A DNA stretch of 64,000 nt from Bacillota bacterium (GCA_023402845.1 JAEYFP010000008.1:93488-157487), one strand, 5' to 3'; counted from the first letter of the stretch, positions 34,350-44,480 are shown. Made by a program: numbers and translations. The notes: a model not told the origin generated them from the sequence alone.

Positions 34350-36464
34350 TTATTTAGTTAGAAGCAGCATAATTTCATTGCTTCTTGCAACAAACTTCGT
34401 CATAGCCTCCGACGACAGGGGTTTATTAGAGAGTACCGCAAGATCATAAAGCTGCTCACAGATCATCGGAACATTTTCACTGTCCTTGTTTTCAAAAATA
34501 TACTGAACGAGCTTGTTTCCCGCATTCAGGACAAGTGTTTCTCCGCCCTCACCAAACATACCCATATCCATACCGGACATATTGTACATTTTCATCATAT
34601 CCTGCATCCGGCGGCTTTCCTCTGAAATCGTCAGCATCGAAGAAACTGTTTCATTTTTGAGCTTCTCCACCTTGACCTCTAATTTCTCCTTATTCAGCAC
34701 CTTTCTGAACAGCTCGGAAAGTGTCGTCGCCTTCTCGGCTATTGTCTCCTTGTCTGCTTCAGATACCTCTTCCTTGAATGAATCCGTCAGATCCCCATCG
34801 ATTCTCTGGAACTTAATATCTTCATTTTTAGACTCAAGCTGGGACACGAACGGCTGATCGATATTATGTGTCAGGATAACCGCGTCGATCCCCTGCTCCT
34901 TGAACATGTTGATGTACTGGGACTGCTGCTTCTCATCCGTTACATAGTAAATGACCTTTCTGGGTGCTTTTTCTTCACTGACGGCTTCTTCGTCGTTTTC
35001 CTCGTCCTTCTTCTCGTCTACGACCTCTGCCTCCACTTTTTCGCCGTTCTCATCAGAAGCAGTTTCCTCGTTCTTCTTGTCAAGCTCCAGACATTCCGGC
35101 AGAGTTAAATAGTTACCTTCCAGATTTTTAAACAGGATATAATCCGTCATTTTTTCACAGAACTTATCATCCTTCAAGCAGCCGAATTTGATAAACGGAC
35201 TGATATCATCCCAATACTTCTCATACTCCTCTTTCTCGGTCTTGCACATACCCGAAAGCTTATCTGCAACCTTCTTGGAAATATAATCGGAGATCTTCTT
35301 TACAAAACCGTCGTTCTGCAGCGCGCTTCTCGACACATTCAGCGGCAGATCCGGACAATCGATCACACCCTTTAAGAGCATCAAAAACTCCGGAATAACC
35401 TCCTTGATGTTGTCTGCGATGAACACCTGATTATTGTACAGCTTAATTGTTCCCTCAATTGATTCATACTCCATATTAATTTTCGGGAAATAAAGAATCC
35501 CCTTCAAATTAAACGGATAGTCCATATTCAAATGAATCCAGAACAAAGGCTCCTTATAATCCATGAATACTTTTCTGTAAAATTCCAGATATTCTTCCTT
35601 CGTGCATTCGTTCGGATGCTTTGTCCAAAGAGGCTGCGTATCGTTGATGGAAACCGGACGCTTTACGATTTTCAATTTTTCCTTTGCCGGAGATACTTCT
35701 ACCTGCTCCTTCGTACCATCCTCATTTTCCTTTTCCTCAAACTTCGCCTCTTCTTTGATTTCTTCGATCACAACATCCTTCTCAGTCTTGTCGGCTTTGT
35801 CGATCGTCTCATATTCCGGCTCTGCATTTGCCTTTTCCAGATAGATGGGCACCGGCATAAAGGAACAGTATTTCTTCATGACCTCTCTTGCACGGTACTC
35901 GTTACAAAACTCAACACTTGCTTCATTTAAAAAGAGTGTAATTTCCGTACCTACATCAGTCTTCGTACCCTCGTCAAGTGTATATACGGTGCCGCCGTCA
36001 CATTCCCAATGAACCGGCTTTGAACCCTCCTTATAGGAAAGTGTATCGATATGCACATCATCCGCCACCATGAATGCGGAATAAAAGCCGAGTCCAAAAT
36101 GGCCGATCATCTGATCCTCGTTTGTCTTGTCCTTATATTTTTCCAAAAATGCGGTCGCACCGGAAAAAGCAATCTGAGTAATGTATTCCTCAACCTCATG
36201 AGCATCCATACCGATACCGGTATCAATAAACTTCATCGTCTTTTCCTCAGGATTTACAATCACCCTGATTTTGTTCTCATGTCCTTCCGGAAATGAGTAT
36301 TCTCCCATCATATCAAGCTTTTTCAGCTTTGTGATCGCATCACATCCGTTGGAAATCAACTCCCTCACAAAAATATCATGGTCCGAATATAACCACTTCT
36401 TGATAATTGGAAAAATATTATCACTGTTGATCGATAAATTTCCTTGTTTTGCTGCCATTCCCAT
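34350..36464 (-). CDS. htpG: Hsp90-family chaperone HtpG
   Basis: ATP-dependent chaperone. N-terminal GHKL ATPase: LYSDHDIFVRELISNGCDAITKL (the catalytic Glu and Asn), VNPEEKTMKFIDTGIGMDAHEVEEYI, GHFGLGFYSAFMVAD (lid/Gly box). A charged linker follows (KFEEKENEDGTKEQVEV), then the middle domain (PLWTKHP, FYRKVFMDYKEPLFWIHLNMDYPFNLKGILYFP, SRSALQND) and the C-terminal dimerisation domain. There is an extra acidic Glu/Asp/Lys-rich insert around residues 460-505. 704 aa, somewhat longer than E. coli HtpG because of these inserts. AGGA lies 9 nt before the chosen ATG; a second Met two codons later is possible. CIRCE upstream shows HrcA control. Confidence 0.96.
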   Translation of the reverse strand: MGMAAKQGNLSINSDNIFPIIKKWLYSDHDIFVRELISNGCDAITKLKKLDMMGEYSFPEGHENKIRVIVNPEEKTMKFIDTGIGMDAHEVEEYITQIAFSGATAFLEKYKDKTNEDQMIGHFGLGFYSAFMVADDVHIDTLSYKEGSKPVHWECDGGTVYTLDEGTKTDVGTEITLFLNEASVEFCNEYRAREVMKKYCSFMPVPIYLEKANAEPEYETIDKADKTEKDVVIEEIKEEAKFEEKENEDGTKEQVEVSPAKEKLKIVKRPVSINDTQPLWTKHPNECTKEEYLEFYRKVFMDYKEPLFWIHLNMDYPFNLKGILYFPKINMEYESIEGTIKLYNNQVFIADNIKEVIPEFLMLLKGVIDCPDLPLNVSRSALQNDGFVKKISDYISKKVADKLSGMCKTEKEEYEKYWDDISPFIKFGCLKDDKFCEKMTDYILFKNLEGNYLTLPECLELDKKNEETASDENGEKVEAEVVDEKKDEENDEEAVSEEKAPRKVIYYVTDEKQQSQYINMFKEQGIDAVILTHNIDQPFVSQLESKNEDIKFQRIDGDLTDSFKEEVSEADKETIAEKATTLSELFRKVLNKEKLEVKVEKLKNETVSSMLTISEESRRMQDMMKMYNMSGMDMGMFGEGGETLVLNAGNKLVQYIFENKDSENVPMICEQLYDLAVLSNKPLSSEAMTKFVARSNEIMLLLTK

Positions 36465-36538
36465 ACATCCCTTTCCTGAATAATTTTGTATAGCCGTTTT
36501 TCGTTATCATATAGAAGTTTAATAGCAGTCGGCAAAAA

Positions 36539-36577
36539 AGTCAAGAAAAATTAGCACTCATTTTACATGAGTGCTAA
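36539..36577 (-). promoter_or_regulatory. CIRCE operator (HrcA) and promoter region of htpG
   Basis: 36551-36577 is a perfect CIRCE element, TTAGCACTC-N9-GAGTGCTAA. On the minus strand a -35 TTGACT (36539-36544) follows it directly, with a weak -10 TAAACT 17 bp on. HrcA would therefore repress htpG at normal temperature. Confidence 0.93.
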
Positions 36578-36609
36578 TAATTTATGATTTCTTTATAATT
36601 TATTTAGAA

Positions 36610-37701
36610 TTATCCGGCAGCCACGACAAAATATTTATCATAAATAGTAAAGAAGCTCGTCGTGTTTACATTTTCATTTTTCTGATAGGTCACGGATTCC
36701 CAAAGCGGTGCATTTAAGTTTGAGGTCAGTGTTTTGACATATTCGTCATATACCTGATTAAATGCCTCCTGACGCCTCTTTGCCACAATAGCCTGTTTGT
36801 TCGCATCCGTTTCTTCCTGGTTAAATGTGCTGACACACTGCAACACATGATAACCATATTCCGTTTCGATAATACCGCTGATCTGCCCTGTTTCAAGATT
36901 AAAGGCAGCCTCCTCATAGGCAGCAGGCATCACACCCCGCCCAAAGCTGTATTCTAACTGTGTATCCTCATTATAATCCGCAGCCAGTACATCAAAGTCC
37001 TCACCATCATTCAGCTTCTGCACAACCTCGCGAATCCGCTCATAGGCACTCTGCTTCTGATTTTCCGTAAATTCTGCTTTATTTCCCTGCGAATCAGTCG
37101 AATAAGTCTTAACTAAAATACTTTTTACGGTAATTGTGCGCGCCTCGTCATCACTGATTTCAGGGTTCACCTCATCTGTGATTACATGGTAAAGCTTATC
37201 CGCAACTGCAAATTCATGATAAAGCTGCTCAATAGTCGCCTCATCCACACCCATCAACGCAATTTCGCTGCTGTTCAAAGAAGAAAAATATTCTCTGGCT
37301 GCAGCCGCAACCTTTTCCTCTTCTTCCCCGCTAAGCTCTGTTTCATACTGTGCGGCAAGCAGATTCATGACCTTAATCTGGGCAATACGGGCGATGATTG
37401 TCTCTTTATATTCCTGTTCCATCGTCCCATCCTCCACCGGCACCTGCCAGATTTCAGAACCGAATATCTGATCATACTGGTTTTCCGAATTCACCAGATA
37501 TACCATAATCTCCGGTAACATACAGGAACTGTTTTCGATCCGAAATACCTCTCCCTGCTCAAAATCCGTCGTCAGGACGATTTCCGTCTTTTTATCTTTT
37601 TTACATCCCGCAAGCACTGCCGGCAAAAAAAGTACTATTAGAAATAACAGACAGCTCGTCAGCAACCGCACGAGCGCCCCTTCGTTCTTTTTACCTTGCA
37701 T
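36610..37701 (-). CDS. PpiC-type peptidyl-prolyl isomerase lipoprotein (PrsA-like)
   Basis: Extracellular foldase anchored as a lipoprotein: basic start, hydrophobic core, then VLAGCKKDKK with the lipidated Cys. An N-terminal helical SurA/PrsA-like region holds the middle, then the parvulin domain from about residue 195 (ITVKSILVKTYS, ERIREVVQKLNDGEDFDVLAADYNED, YSFGRGVMPAAYEEAAFNLETGQISGIIETEYGYHVLQCV). Start at 37701 (MQGKKNEG); an earlier Met at 37737 adds a non-signal-like tail. It starts 39 bp after the FAD-protein gene and is probably cotranscribed. Confidence 0.9.
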   Translation of the reverse strand: MQGKKNEGALVRLLTSCLLFLIVLFLPAVLAGCKKDKKTEIVLTTDFEQGEVFRIENSSCMLPEIMVYLVNSENQYDQIFGSEIWQVPVEDGTMEQEYKETIIARIAQIKVMNLLAAQYETELSGEEEEKVAAAAREYFSSLNSSEIALMGVDEATIEQLYHEFAVADKLYHVITDEVNPEISDDEARTITVKSILVKTYSTDSQGNKAEFTENQKQSAYERIREVVQKLNDGEDFDVLAADYNEDTQLEYSFGRGVMPAAYEEAAFNLETGQISGIIETEYGYHVLQCVSTFNQEETDANKQAIVAKRRQEAFNQVYDEYVKTLTSNLNAPLWESVTYQKNENVNTTSFFTIYDKYFVVAAG

Positions 37702-37739
37702 ATGACCTCTGCCCCTGATTATATGATACGGCAGCATGA

Positions 37740-39146
37740 TTACAGTTCTGCCTTCTTATCTAAAATACTGCGCGCTACGCTGATCCCGTTCGCAGATGCC
37801 TGCTGCAGCCCTCTTGTGACTCCGGCACCGTCTCCGATTGCAAACAGCCCTCTGATACTGGTTTCGAAATCTGTGTTGACAACGACCTTGTTTGAGTAAA
37901 ATTTAACCTCAACTCCGTAAAGCAACGTCTCATCGCTTGCCAGACCCGGTGTCACCTTATCAAGTGCCAGTATCATTTCCTCAATATCCACCATGATACG
38001 ATGCGGGAATACAAGCGACAGATCGCCCGGTACTGCATCCTTTAACGTCGGAATCAAGTTATTCCTGCAAAGACGTTCCTCGGTCGTTCTTCTGCCCCTC
38101 TTAAAATCGCCGAACGTTTGCACCAGAATACGGCCGCCGCAAAGCATGTTGGAAAGCTGTGCAATCTGTTTACCGTATTCGATCGGCGTCTTAAACGGTT
38201 TTGTGAAGTTCTTCGATACGAGTATCGCAAAGTTTGTATTGTTTGTTTTATAATCCTTAGATTTGTAAGCGTGTCCGTTGACGACTGCCAGCCCGTTTTC
38301 ATAATATTCTGTTGCCACCTCACCCGATGGATTCGTACAGAATGTCCGCACCTTATCATCAAACGTCGGTGTATGGTAAATCAGCTTCGCCTCATACAGG
38401 TTTTCATTGAGAAACTGCATGACCTCGTCGCGCACCTCTACGCGCACACCGACATCCACTGTGCCTACCTGTGTCTCCACACCTGCCTCACCGCATAAAT
38501 GACTGAACCAGTCAGCACCTTCTCTGCCAACCGCTACAACGATTTCATCAGCCAGAAACGTCTCTTCTTTACCGGCCACAACACCCTTCGCTTGGCCGTT
38601 TTCAATCAGTATCTGGTGTACCATTGTGTTAAATTTCAGCTCGACGCCGCATTCCTCCAAATGATGCTGGAGCTTTGCGTAAATCTTATAGCCCTCCTCT
38701 GTCCCAAGGTGTCGAATCGGACATTCCACGAGCTTTAAGTTTGCATTAATCGCCTTCCGCCTGATTTCACGAATTTCAGCCGCCTTATCCAAGCCGTACA
38801 CCTTCGTGTCCGCACCAAATTTCAGATAAATATTGTCCGATTCCCTAATCAATTCGATTGCTTTATCATAGCCCAAAATATCCGGCAGATTACCGCCTAC
38901 ATCCGGAGAAAGTGAAAGCTTCCCGTCCGAAAATGCACCCGCACCCGCAAAGCCTGTCGTAATGGCGCATGGCTTGCAGCCGACGCATACTTTTGTATCC
39001 CGCTTCGGACACTTTCTCTGTTCGATCGAACGCCCTTTCTCTATCATCAGAATTTTCATATCCGGTTTTTTCTCTATTAATTCATAAGCGCAGAAAATTC
39101 CGGAGGGACCTGCTCCAACAATTATCACATCATATTTTTTACTCAT
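37740..39146 (-). CDS. FAD-dependent protein (COG2509-type dehydrogenase)
   Basis: Flavoprotein with an N-terminal Rossmann motif YDVIIVGAGPSGIFCAYEL, then IEKGRSIEQRKCPKR, CVGCKPCAITTGFAGAGAFSDGKLSL, VVAVGREGADWF and a C-terminal LFAIGDGAGVTRGLQQASANG. The Cys cluster CPKRDTKVCVGCKPC is family-typical and may bind iron or zinc. About 468 aa. Reaction unknown; the family is annotated only as uncharacterised FAD-dependent dehydrogenase. AGGAGG lies 6-7 nt before the ATG at 39146. Confidence 0.88.
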   Translation of the reverse strand: MSKKYDVIIVGAGPSGIFCAYELIEKKPDMKILMIEKGRSIEQRKCPKRDTKVCVGCKPCAITTGFAGAGAFSDGKLSLSPDVGGNLPDILGYDKAIELIRESDNIYLKFGADTKVYGLDKAAEIREIRRKAINANLKLVECPIRHLGTEEGYKIYAKLQHHLEECGVELKFNTMVHQILIENGQAKGVVAGKEETFLADEIVVAVGREGADWFSHLCGEAGVETQVGTVDVGVRVEVRDEVMQFLNENLYEAKLIYHTPTFDDKVRTFCTNPSGEVATEYYENGLAVVNGHAYKSKDYKTNNTNFAILVSKNFTKPFKTPIEYGKQIAQLSNMLCGGRILVQTFGDFKRGRRTTEERLCRNNLIPTLKDAVPGDLSLVFPHRIMVDIEEMILALDKVTPGLASDETLLYGVEVKFYSNKVVVNTDFETSIRGLFAIGDGAGVTRGLQQASANGISVARSILDKKAEL

Positions 39147-39259
39147 TTTTATCCTCCTGTCCATACGGCGCTAATTTTTTCATACATGCAGATAACATTG
39201 TATCACAACCTTCGCTAAAAGAAAATAGCGATCTGCTATTCAGCCCCCGTCCTGAAGCC

Positions 39260-41521
39260 TCAGACCTCCATATGTACATGGCTGCCGCCTGTACGCTCTT
39301 TTGTAACAACAATCTGCTTGTCAATACGCTCTCTAAGCTCTGCTACATGGGAAATAATACCTACGAGCCGATTGCCCTCCGTCAGGTTATTTAGTGCACG
39401 CATGGCCTGCTCCAAGGCTTCTTCATCGAGCGTTCCAAATCCTTCGTCAATAAACATCGAATCCAGGTGAATACCGCCCGAGGCCGACTGAATTTCATCG
39501 GCAAGTCCCAGTGCGAGGCTTAAGGAAGCCATAAAGGTTTCTCCTCCGGAAAGCGTCTTGACGTTTCTAAACGTCGCGTTGTAGTGATCGATAACATCTA
39601 ATTCCAAACCGCTCTGGCTCTGGCGGTTGCCGGACTGTCCCCTTCGCTTCAGCTCATACTGTCCGCCGCTCATCATCATGAATCTGGTGTTTGCCCTGCC
39701 GATAATCTTATCAAAATAAACCATTTGCACGTATGCCTCCAGCATAATTTTTTCTTTTCCGCCGACGGTCCCGTTTACCGTATTGGAAAGCGCACGCACC
39801 CACTGCCACCGCTCCTCCGTTTTTTTCTGTGCCTCCCATTGGTTTTGGATGTTGTAAAGGCACTTTGCATCTGCTTCCATCCAAAGCAGCAGCCGCTGTT
39901 TTTTAGAGCGCTGTGCTTCAAGTTCCTCTTTACAAAGGCGGATCACTCCTTTTAATTCCTCCATGGCATTCTCATCCAAAAGCTCCCTTGCAGAGTCCGC
40001 CTCGGCAAGCTGTACCGTAAGCGCTTCCTCGCGCGCCCGTTCAGTAAGAGCCGCCTGCTCTGCTGCCTTTAACTGCCGCTCGGCTTTTGCAAGACGCTCG
40101 GCATATTCTTCCTTTGCAATTTTTCTGCCGGCACTCCTTGTTACATCGACGTCGGCACAGCCGCCTTCCAATGCGTCTTCCATCCTGTGCGTAATTTCCT
40201 CAAGCCGGTTTTCTGCATTGATTACCCTGTCAGCCAGAAGTCCGGCCTGCAGGCTCAACTCTGATGCTTCCCGATTATATTGGTCACATCGTTCCTTTTC
40301 ACGTTCCAACGCTTCGCGCGTCAATGCCCTCCCCGCACCTTTACTCAAAACGGCCTTATGCGGATGCTCCGTCGAGCCGCAGACCGGACACGGCTCTCCG
40401 TCCTTTAACTCCGCAGCCAGAATGCCTGCCTGCTCGTCCAGAAATTGTTTTTGGTGACTCATATAGATACGATTGGAGTTCACACTCCGCTCGGATGCTG
40501 TTTGATAGCTCTCCCGTGCCTGCGCCGCATGCCTGCGCTGCTCTTCAAGCTCCTGTTCCGCAAACAGTTTCTGAATGACCGCTTCTGTTCCCCGTTCCTT
40601 CTGATAATTCTCCCTAGACCGGACCAGTGTCTCTTCGCATTGCTCTCTGCGCCTTGCTGCCTCTAAAAGAGCATGCCGCAAACGCAGAATATTTTCCTGC
40701 TTTCCGGCGAGCTTGTTTTTTTCCTCCAATTTCGCCTCAGATCGGCTGATTTGTTCGTCAAGCTCCTCTTGTTCCGCTTTTGCGCGTTTTAAATATTCCT
40801 TAAGCAGGATCAGCAGATGCCCCCGGTCCTCCATCCGAATCGCCTCACCGAGCTGCTCCTTCATCTCTTCATCCTTGTAAAGAATGCCCGCGGCATACTG
40901 CCGGATGCTCCCGTCATATTTTTCGTACTGCTCTTTTAAGCCCGACGACTCGGATTTTAAATAATTCTGAAAAATCTGATAGGGCGTCGTCCGAAACAAC
41001 CGCCTGAAAATTCGGCTCCGCTCTTCCGTCGGTGCAAATAAGAGTTTTCTGAATTCCCCCTGCGCCAGCATACAGATTTGTGTAAACTGGCTGCAACTTA
41101 GACCGACCAGCTCCTCCATCCGCCTTGTAACGGCGGCATAGCCGGTAACAATACTGCCGTCCGGCAGATACAACACAGCTTCCGCCTTCTGCTTTGTCTC
41201 TCCGCCACCCTTTTTGGCCGGCCGTATGTATTCCGGATTTCTGACAACCCGATATTCCTTCCCCGCATAAATAAACAGAAGTTCCACATAGGTCGCACAA
41301 TCCGCGGCGGCATACTGGCTCCGAAACATCGCAGGCTCTCTGAATTCCCCGCTGGCCGTTCCAAACAGCGCAAATGAAATTGCATCAAAAATCATCGTTT
41401 TGCCCGCTCCGGTGTCCCCCGTAATTAGATACAGGCCCTTCCCGCCAAGCTGCGTAAAATCGATTGTCGTCTCCGCCGCATAAGGTCCGAATGCGCAGAG
41501 CGTCAGTTTATCTGGCTTCAT
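39260..41521 (-). CDS. sbcC: Exonuclease SbcCD, ATPase subunit SbcC (short arms)
   Basis: Rad50-type ATPase that with SbcD cleaves DNA hairpins and blocked ends. N-terminal lobe LTLCAFGPYAAETTIDF, Walker A TGDTGAGKTMIFDAISFALFG. Coiled coil 1 leads to the zinc hook CPVCGSTEHPHK, followed by coiled coil 2. The C-terminal lobe has TLSGGETFMASLSLALGLADEI (signature), SMFIDEGFGTLDEEAL (Walker B, D-loop) and VGIISHVAELRERI. The start at 41521 (MKPDKL) follows GGGAGG. About 753 aa; many SbcC proteins exceed 1000, so the coiled-coil arms are short. It overlaps sbcD by 14 bp. Confidence 0.93.
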   Translation of the reverse strand: MKPDKLTLCAFGPYAAETTIDFTQLGGKGLYLITGDTGAGKTMIFDAISFALFGTASGEFREPAMFRSQYAAADCATYVELLFIYAGKEYRVVRNPEYIRPAKKGGGETKQKAEAVLYLPDGSIVTGYAAVTRRMEELVGLSCSQFTQICMLAQGEFRKLLFAPTEERSRIFRRLFRTTPYQIFQNYLKSESSGLKEQYEKYDGSIRQYAAGILYKDEEMKEQLGEAIRMEDRGHLLILLKEYLKRAKAEQEELDEQISRSEAKLEEKNKLAGKQENILRLRHALLEAARRREQCEETLVRSRENYQKERGTEAVIQKLFAEQELEEQRRHAAQARESYQTASERSVNSNRIYMSHQKQFLDEQAGILAAELKDGEPCPVCGSTEHPHKAVLSKGAGRALTREALEREKERCDQYNREASELSLQAGLLADRVINAENRLEEITHRMEDALEGGCADVDVTRSAGRKIAKEEYAERLAKAERQLKAAEQAALTERAREEALTVQLAEADSARELLDENAMEELKGVIRLCKEELEAQRSKKQRLLLWMEADAKCLYNIQNQWEAQKKTEERWQWVRALSNTVNGTVGGKEKIMLEAYVQMVYFDKIIGRANTRFMMMSGGQYELKRRGQSGNRQSQSGLELDVIDHYNATFRNVKTLSGGETFMASLSLALGLADEIQSASGGIHLDSMFIDEGFGTLDEEALEQAMRALNNLTEGNRLVGIISHVAELRERIDKQIVVTKERTGGSHVHMEV

Positions 41522-42659
41522 CGCTTTCCTCCCATATTTTCTCAAACAAGGCTTCACTGTAATTTTTCTGCTGATCACTCATTTCCCGGTGGTTCTGCAG
41601 CCGGTACAGCTCTTCCAAAAACTCAAGCGGCGTGCGCTTCTGTGCTTGTTCCTCCGAAACTTCCGATGTCATTGCCTGATTTCTCGTCCGTGTATTATCA
41701 TAGATAAGCTTTAAGACGTTCGGATAAACCGCACGCAGCTTTCCGATCGCATCAGGAATATCTTCCTCATCGGTCAGCGTAATCTGCAAATAGTCCTTAA
41801 CTGCCGTCCCCTGGTAAGTTTCCCTCGCGGTCAGCTTAAGATAGCTTCCTTTTATGCACCGCATGTCATGCAGCGGCACAAGCGGCACGGTTCTCACAGA
41901 AACCGCTCCCTTTTCAGCAAATTCCACGATTGTCACTGATTTTTGATGCGCGGCCTCGGAAAAAGAATATTTAAGCGGTGTTCCGCAATAGCGAACCGTT
42001 TCTCTTCCTATTTGCTGAGGTCCATGCAAATGTCCAAGTGCCACATAATCAAAGTCTCCAAACAGCGATACTGATATTTGCTCCAGACCGCCGATGAGAA
42101 GCTCCTCCGATTCACACGTTTCAGCTCCCGCCACAAACTGGTGCAGCATCAGCACATTTCGTTTTTTAGCATCCACCTTCATATGTGCTAAAACAACCCG
42201 TATCGCCTGCTCATAATTTTCAACTTCCGCTTCGGGATAAACGTGCTTCACATGCGCAGGCTTTAAAAACGGCAGCATATGAATACAGATCTCGCCGTAG
42301 CCGTCTGTCAGCGTCACACAGCGCACATTTCCGTCATAAACCGGAGAAAAATAAATTTCCTGCTTATCAAGTACATCCGACGCAAAGGAAATACGCTCCG
42401 CCGAATCATGATTTCCGCTGATAATGCAAAGCGGAAGTCCCTGTCCCGCACAAAAGGTTAAAAAGCTGTCGAATAAGCGAATCGCCTCCACGGGCGGAAC
42501 CGCCTTGTCGTATATATCTCCCGCAATCAGAATGCCCTCCACCGATTCGTTTTGTATGATTTTTTTTATTTCCTCAAGGATATACTCCTGCTCTTCAATA
42601 AAACTCACTTCGTAGATTCGTTTTCCCAAATGCAGGTCCGATAAATGGAGCAGCTTCAT
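41508..42659 (-). CDS. sbcD: Exonuclease SbcCD, nuclease subunit SbcD
   Basis: Mre11-type Mn2+ nuclease. Metal ligands visible in LHLSDLHLGKRIYE, ILIAGDIYDKAVPP, IISGNHDSAERI and YVALGHLHGPQQIG. 383 aa, normal. AAGGAGG precedes the ATG at 42659. Forms the sbcDC operon with the next gene, overlapping by 14 bp; begins 27 bp after the YdcF-like gene, which may be cotranscribed. Confidence 0.95.
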   Translation of the reverse strand: MKLLHLSDLHLGKRIYEVSFIEEQEYILEEIKKIIQNESVEGILIAGDIYDKAVPPVEAIRLFDSFLTFCAGQGLPLCIISGNHDSAERISFASDVLDKQEIYFSPVYDGNVRCVTLTDGYGEICIHMLPFLKPAHVKHVYPEAEVENYEQAIRVVLAHMKVDAKKRNVLMLHQFVAGAETCESEELLIGGLEQISVSLFGDFDYVALGHLHGPQQIGRETVRYCGTPLKYSFSEAAHQKSVTIVEFAEKGAVSVRTVPLVPLHDMRCIKGSYLKLTARETYQGTAVKDYLQITLTDEEDIPDAIGKLRAVYPNVLKLIYDNTRTRNQAMTSEVSEEQAQKRTPLEFLEELYRLQNHREMSDQQKNYSEALFEKIWEESDEAR

Positions 42660-42685
42660 AATGACCTCCTTGTTTTTTGTTCTTT

Positions 42686-43489
42686 CTATGATGCATACAG
42701 CGGATTTGCTTTACGAATCAGGCTGCCGCAATCAGTCTTCATAGCTTCAAAGGCAGAAAGTACCTGAACAGGAATATCAACATGTGCAATGAAATCCTTT
42801 CCGTTCGGTCCATAGCCTTCCTTGTTATCAGATAGTCTTGGCAGTTCTCCCATCAAAAGAGTCAGATAATGTTCCATATCCCACATTCCCAGGATCTCCT
42901 CTGCAAATGAAAGCTCACCTGCCCGCTCAATGACCTTAGCCTGATATGATGCATAGTTAATAATTATGATATCATCTGACAGATATTTGCGCAGCCCTGC
43001 ATACATTCTCCTCTGCATTGTCGCATCCTGACATAAAATAATGGATCGGAATGAAATCCCATGGGCCTGCAGAAGATCCAGCAAATTAGTAATATTGTTT
43101 CCGCAGTTTGTAGACTTGCATTCGAGATAGTCCGCCGCAAGCCCGTAGCGAAGCTTTAAATAAGCTGCAAACAAACCTGCTTCGGGTAAGTTTTCCGCTT
43201 CAAATTCGGGGAACTCTCTATGCATTTGCACGCGCAGCGCTTCAGTTGTATGCCCAACCCCTCCGACAATTACATACGTCTTTGCAGCATTTTGCTTCAT
43301 TGCCTTCGCCAGCACATCACCTCCGCACAAAATACTGCCGCCAAACAGCACCATAACATCTGCCTGACTGATTCCATATGCTTCTCTTAACTTCTCATTC
43401 GTCAGCTCCGCAACATCCCTGCAGCCGCAGAAATCTCCAAGCATATTAATGAGCTTTGCGCTCTCTTTTTTATCGATACCCACATTCAT
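42686..43489 (-). CDS. YdcF-like DUF218 protein
   Basis: Close in layout to E. coli YdcF (266 aa), which binds S-adenosylmethionine; no reaction is established. Motifs: VMVLFGGSILCGGD, YVIVGGVGHTTEALR, the acidic loop LECKSTNCGNNITNLL, IILCQDATMQRR, and LLMGELPRLSDNKEGYGPNGKDFIAHVDIP at the end. 267 aa. GAGAGGA precedes the ATG. Confidence 0.85.
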   Translation of the reverse strand: MNVGIDKKESAKLINMLGDFCGCRDVAELTNEKLREAYGISQADVMVLFGGSILCGGDVLAKAMKQNAAKTYVIVGGVGHTTEALRVQMHREFPEFEAENLPEAGLFAAYLKLRYGLAADYLECKSTNCGNNITNLLDLLQAHGISFRSIILCQDATMQRRMYAGLRKYLSDDIIIINYASYQAKVIERAGELSFAEEILGMWDMEHYLTLLMGELPRLSDNKEGYGPNGKDFIAHVDIPVQVLSAFEAMKTDCGSLIRKANPLYAS

Positions 43490-43555
43490 ATCAGGTTTTC
43501 CTCTCCTAATGCTTTTTCCCTTTTCATTATACAGGAATCAGACGTCCGATAAAAG

Positions 43556-43604
43556 TAAAAAACCTTTTCATTCGAAACATCATACAATGTTTCAAATGAA
43601 AAGG
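43556..43604 (-). terminator. Intrinsic terminator of the Trp/Tyr-type ABC operon
   Basis: Minus strand: CCTTTTCATT-T-GAAACAT stem with its complement (about 17 pairs, one mismatch), followed by TTTTTTA. It lies 80 bp after the ATPase stop and before the YdcF gene. Confidence 0.85.
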
Positions 43605-43682
43605 GCTTAAACGCTACAACGATACCGCACAGCTTTTGTTCTGCGCGCACAGCTGGGCACAATATTTTATTGAATAGAAAAA

Positions 43683-44477
43683 TCAGGCCAGAATTGCTTT
43701 GTCACTGGCAAATTCCTCTCCGGAAACAACTTCAAACTGATGCAGCAGATCCGCCACCGTCAGCCTTTTCTTTTCTTCTCCGGCTATATTGAGTATTACC
43801 TTTCCGTCATGCATCATAACCAAACGGTTCCCGTGAGCGATGGCATCTTTCATATTGTGAGTAACCATCAATGCCGTGAGCTGATTTTCTTCAATGATCT
43901 GATCGGTGACACGCAGTACCTTTTCTGCTGTTTTCGGGTCCAGTGCTGCGGTATGCTCATCCAGGAGCAGTAAATCCGGCTGCTGCAAAGTTGCCATCAG
44001 CAAGGTCAATGCCTGCCTCTGTCCGCCGGAAAGCAGACCCACTTTCGAAGTCATACGATCCTCCAGTCCTAAATCCAGCACCTTTAAGAGTCCGCGGTAC
44101 TTTTCTTTCTCCTGTCTGGTAATTCCCCAGTTAAGCTTCCTGCTTTTCCCGCGGCGCGAGGCCAGCGCCAAATTCTCCTGAATTTCCATGCTGGCTGCCG
44201 TTCCTGTCATCGGATCCTGAAACACACGGCCGAGAAAGCCCGCTCTTTTGTGTTCCTGCAAACCGGTTATATTCTGTCCGTTCAAAAGGATTGCTCCACT
44301 GTCTACCGGCCAGACGCCTGCAATCGCATTCAATACGGTGGATTTGCCGGCTCCGTTTCCTCCAATGATTGTACAGAAATCTCCTTTATCCAGATGAAGG
44401 TCAACTCCGTTAAGCGCAGCCTTCTCATTGATCGTACCAAGATTAAAAGTCTTGTGAATATCTATAATATTTAACAT
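43683..44477 (-). CDS. ABC transporter ATP-binding protein (TrpXYZ-type)
   Basis: ATPase of the three-gene importer. Walker A IGGNGAGKST, Q-loop RVFQDPMTG, signature LSGGQRQALTLLMATLQ, Walker B LLLLDEHTAALD and switch His VTHNMKDAI. 264 aa. The GTASMEIQENLALA motif after the Q-loop is typical of this subfamily, found with ABC_sub_bind lipoproteins. It follows the permease gene by 3 bp. Confidence 0.9.
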   Translation of the reverse strand: MLNIIDIHKTFNLGTINEKAALNGVDLHLDKGDFCTIIGGNGAGKSTVLNAIAGVWPVDSGAILLNGQNITGLQEHKRAGFLGRVFQDPMTGTAASMEIQENLALASRRGKSRKLNWGITRQEKEKYRGLLKVLDLGLEDRMTSKVGLLSGGQRQALTLLMATLQQPDLLLLDEHTAALDPKTAEKVLRVTDQIIEENQLTALMVTHNMKDAIAHGNRLVMMHDGKVILNIAGEEKKRLTVADLLHQFEVVSGEEFASDKAILA

Positions 44478-44480
44478 CTG

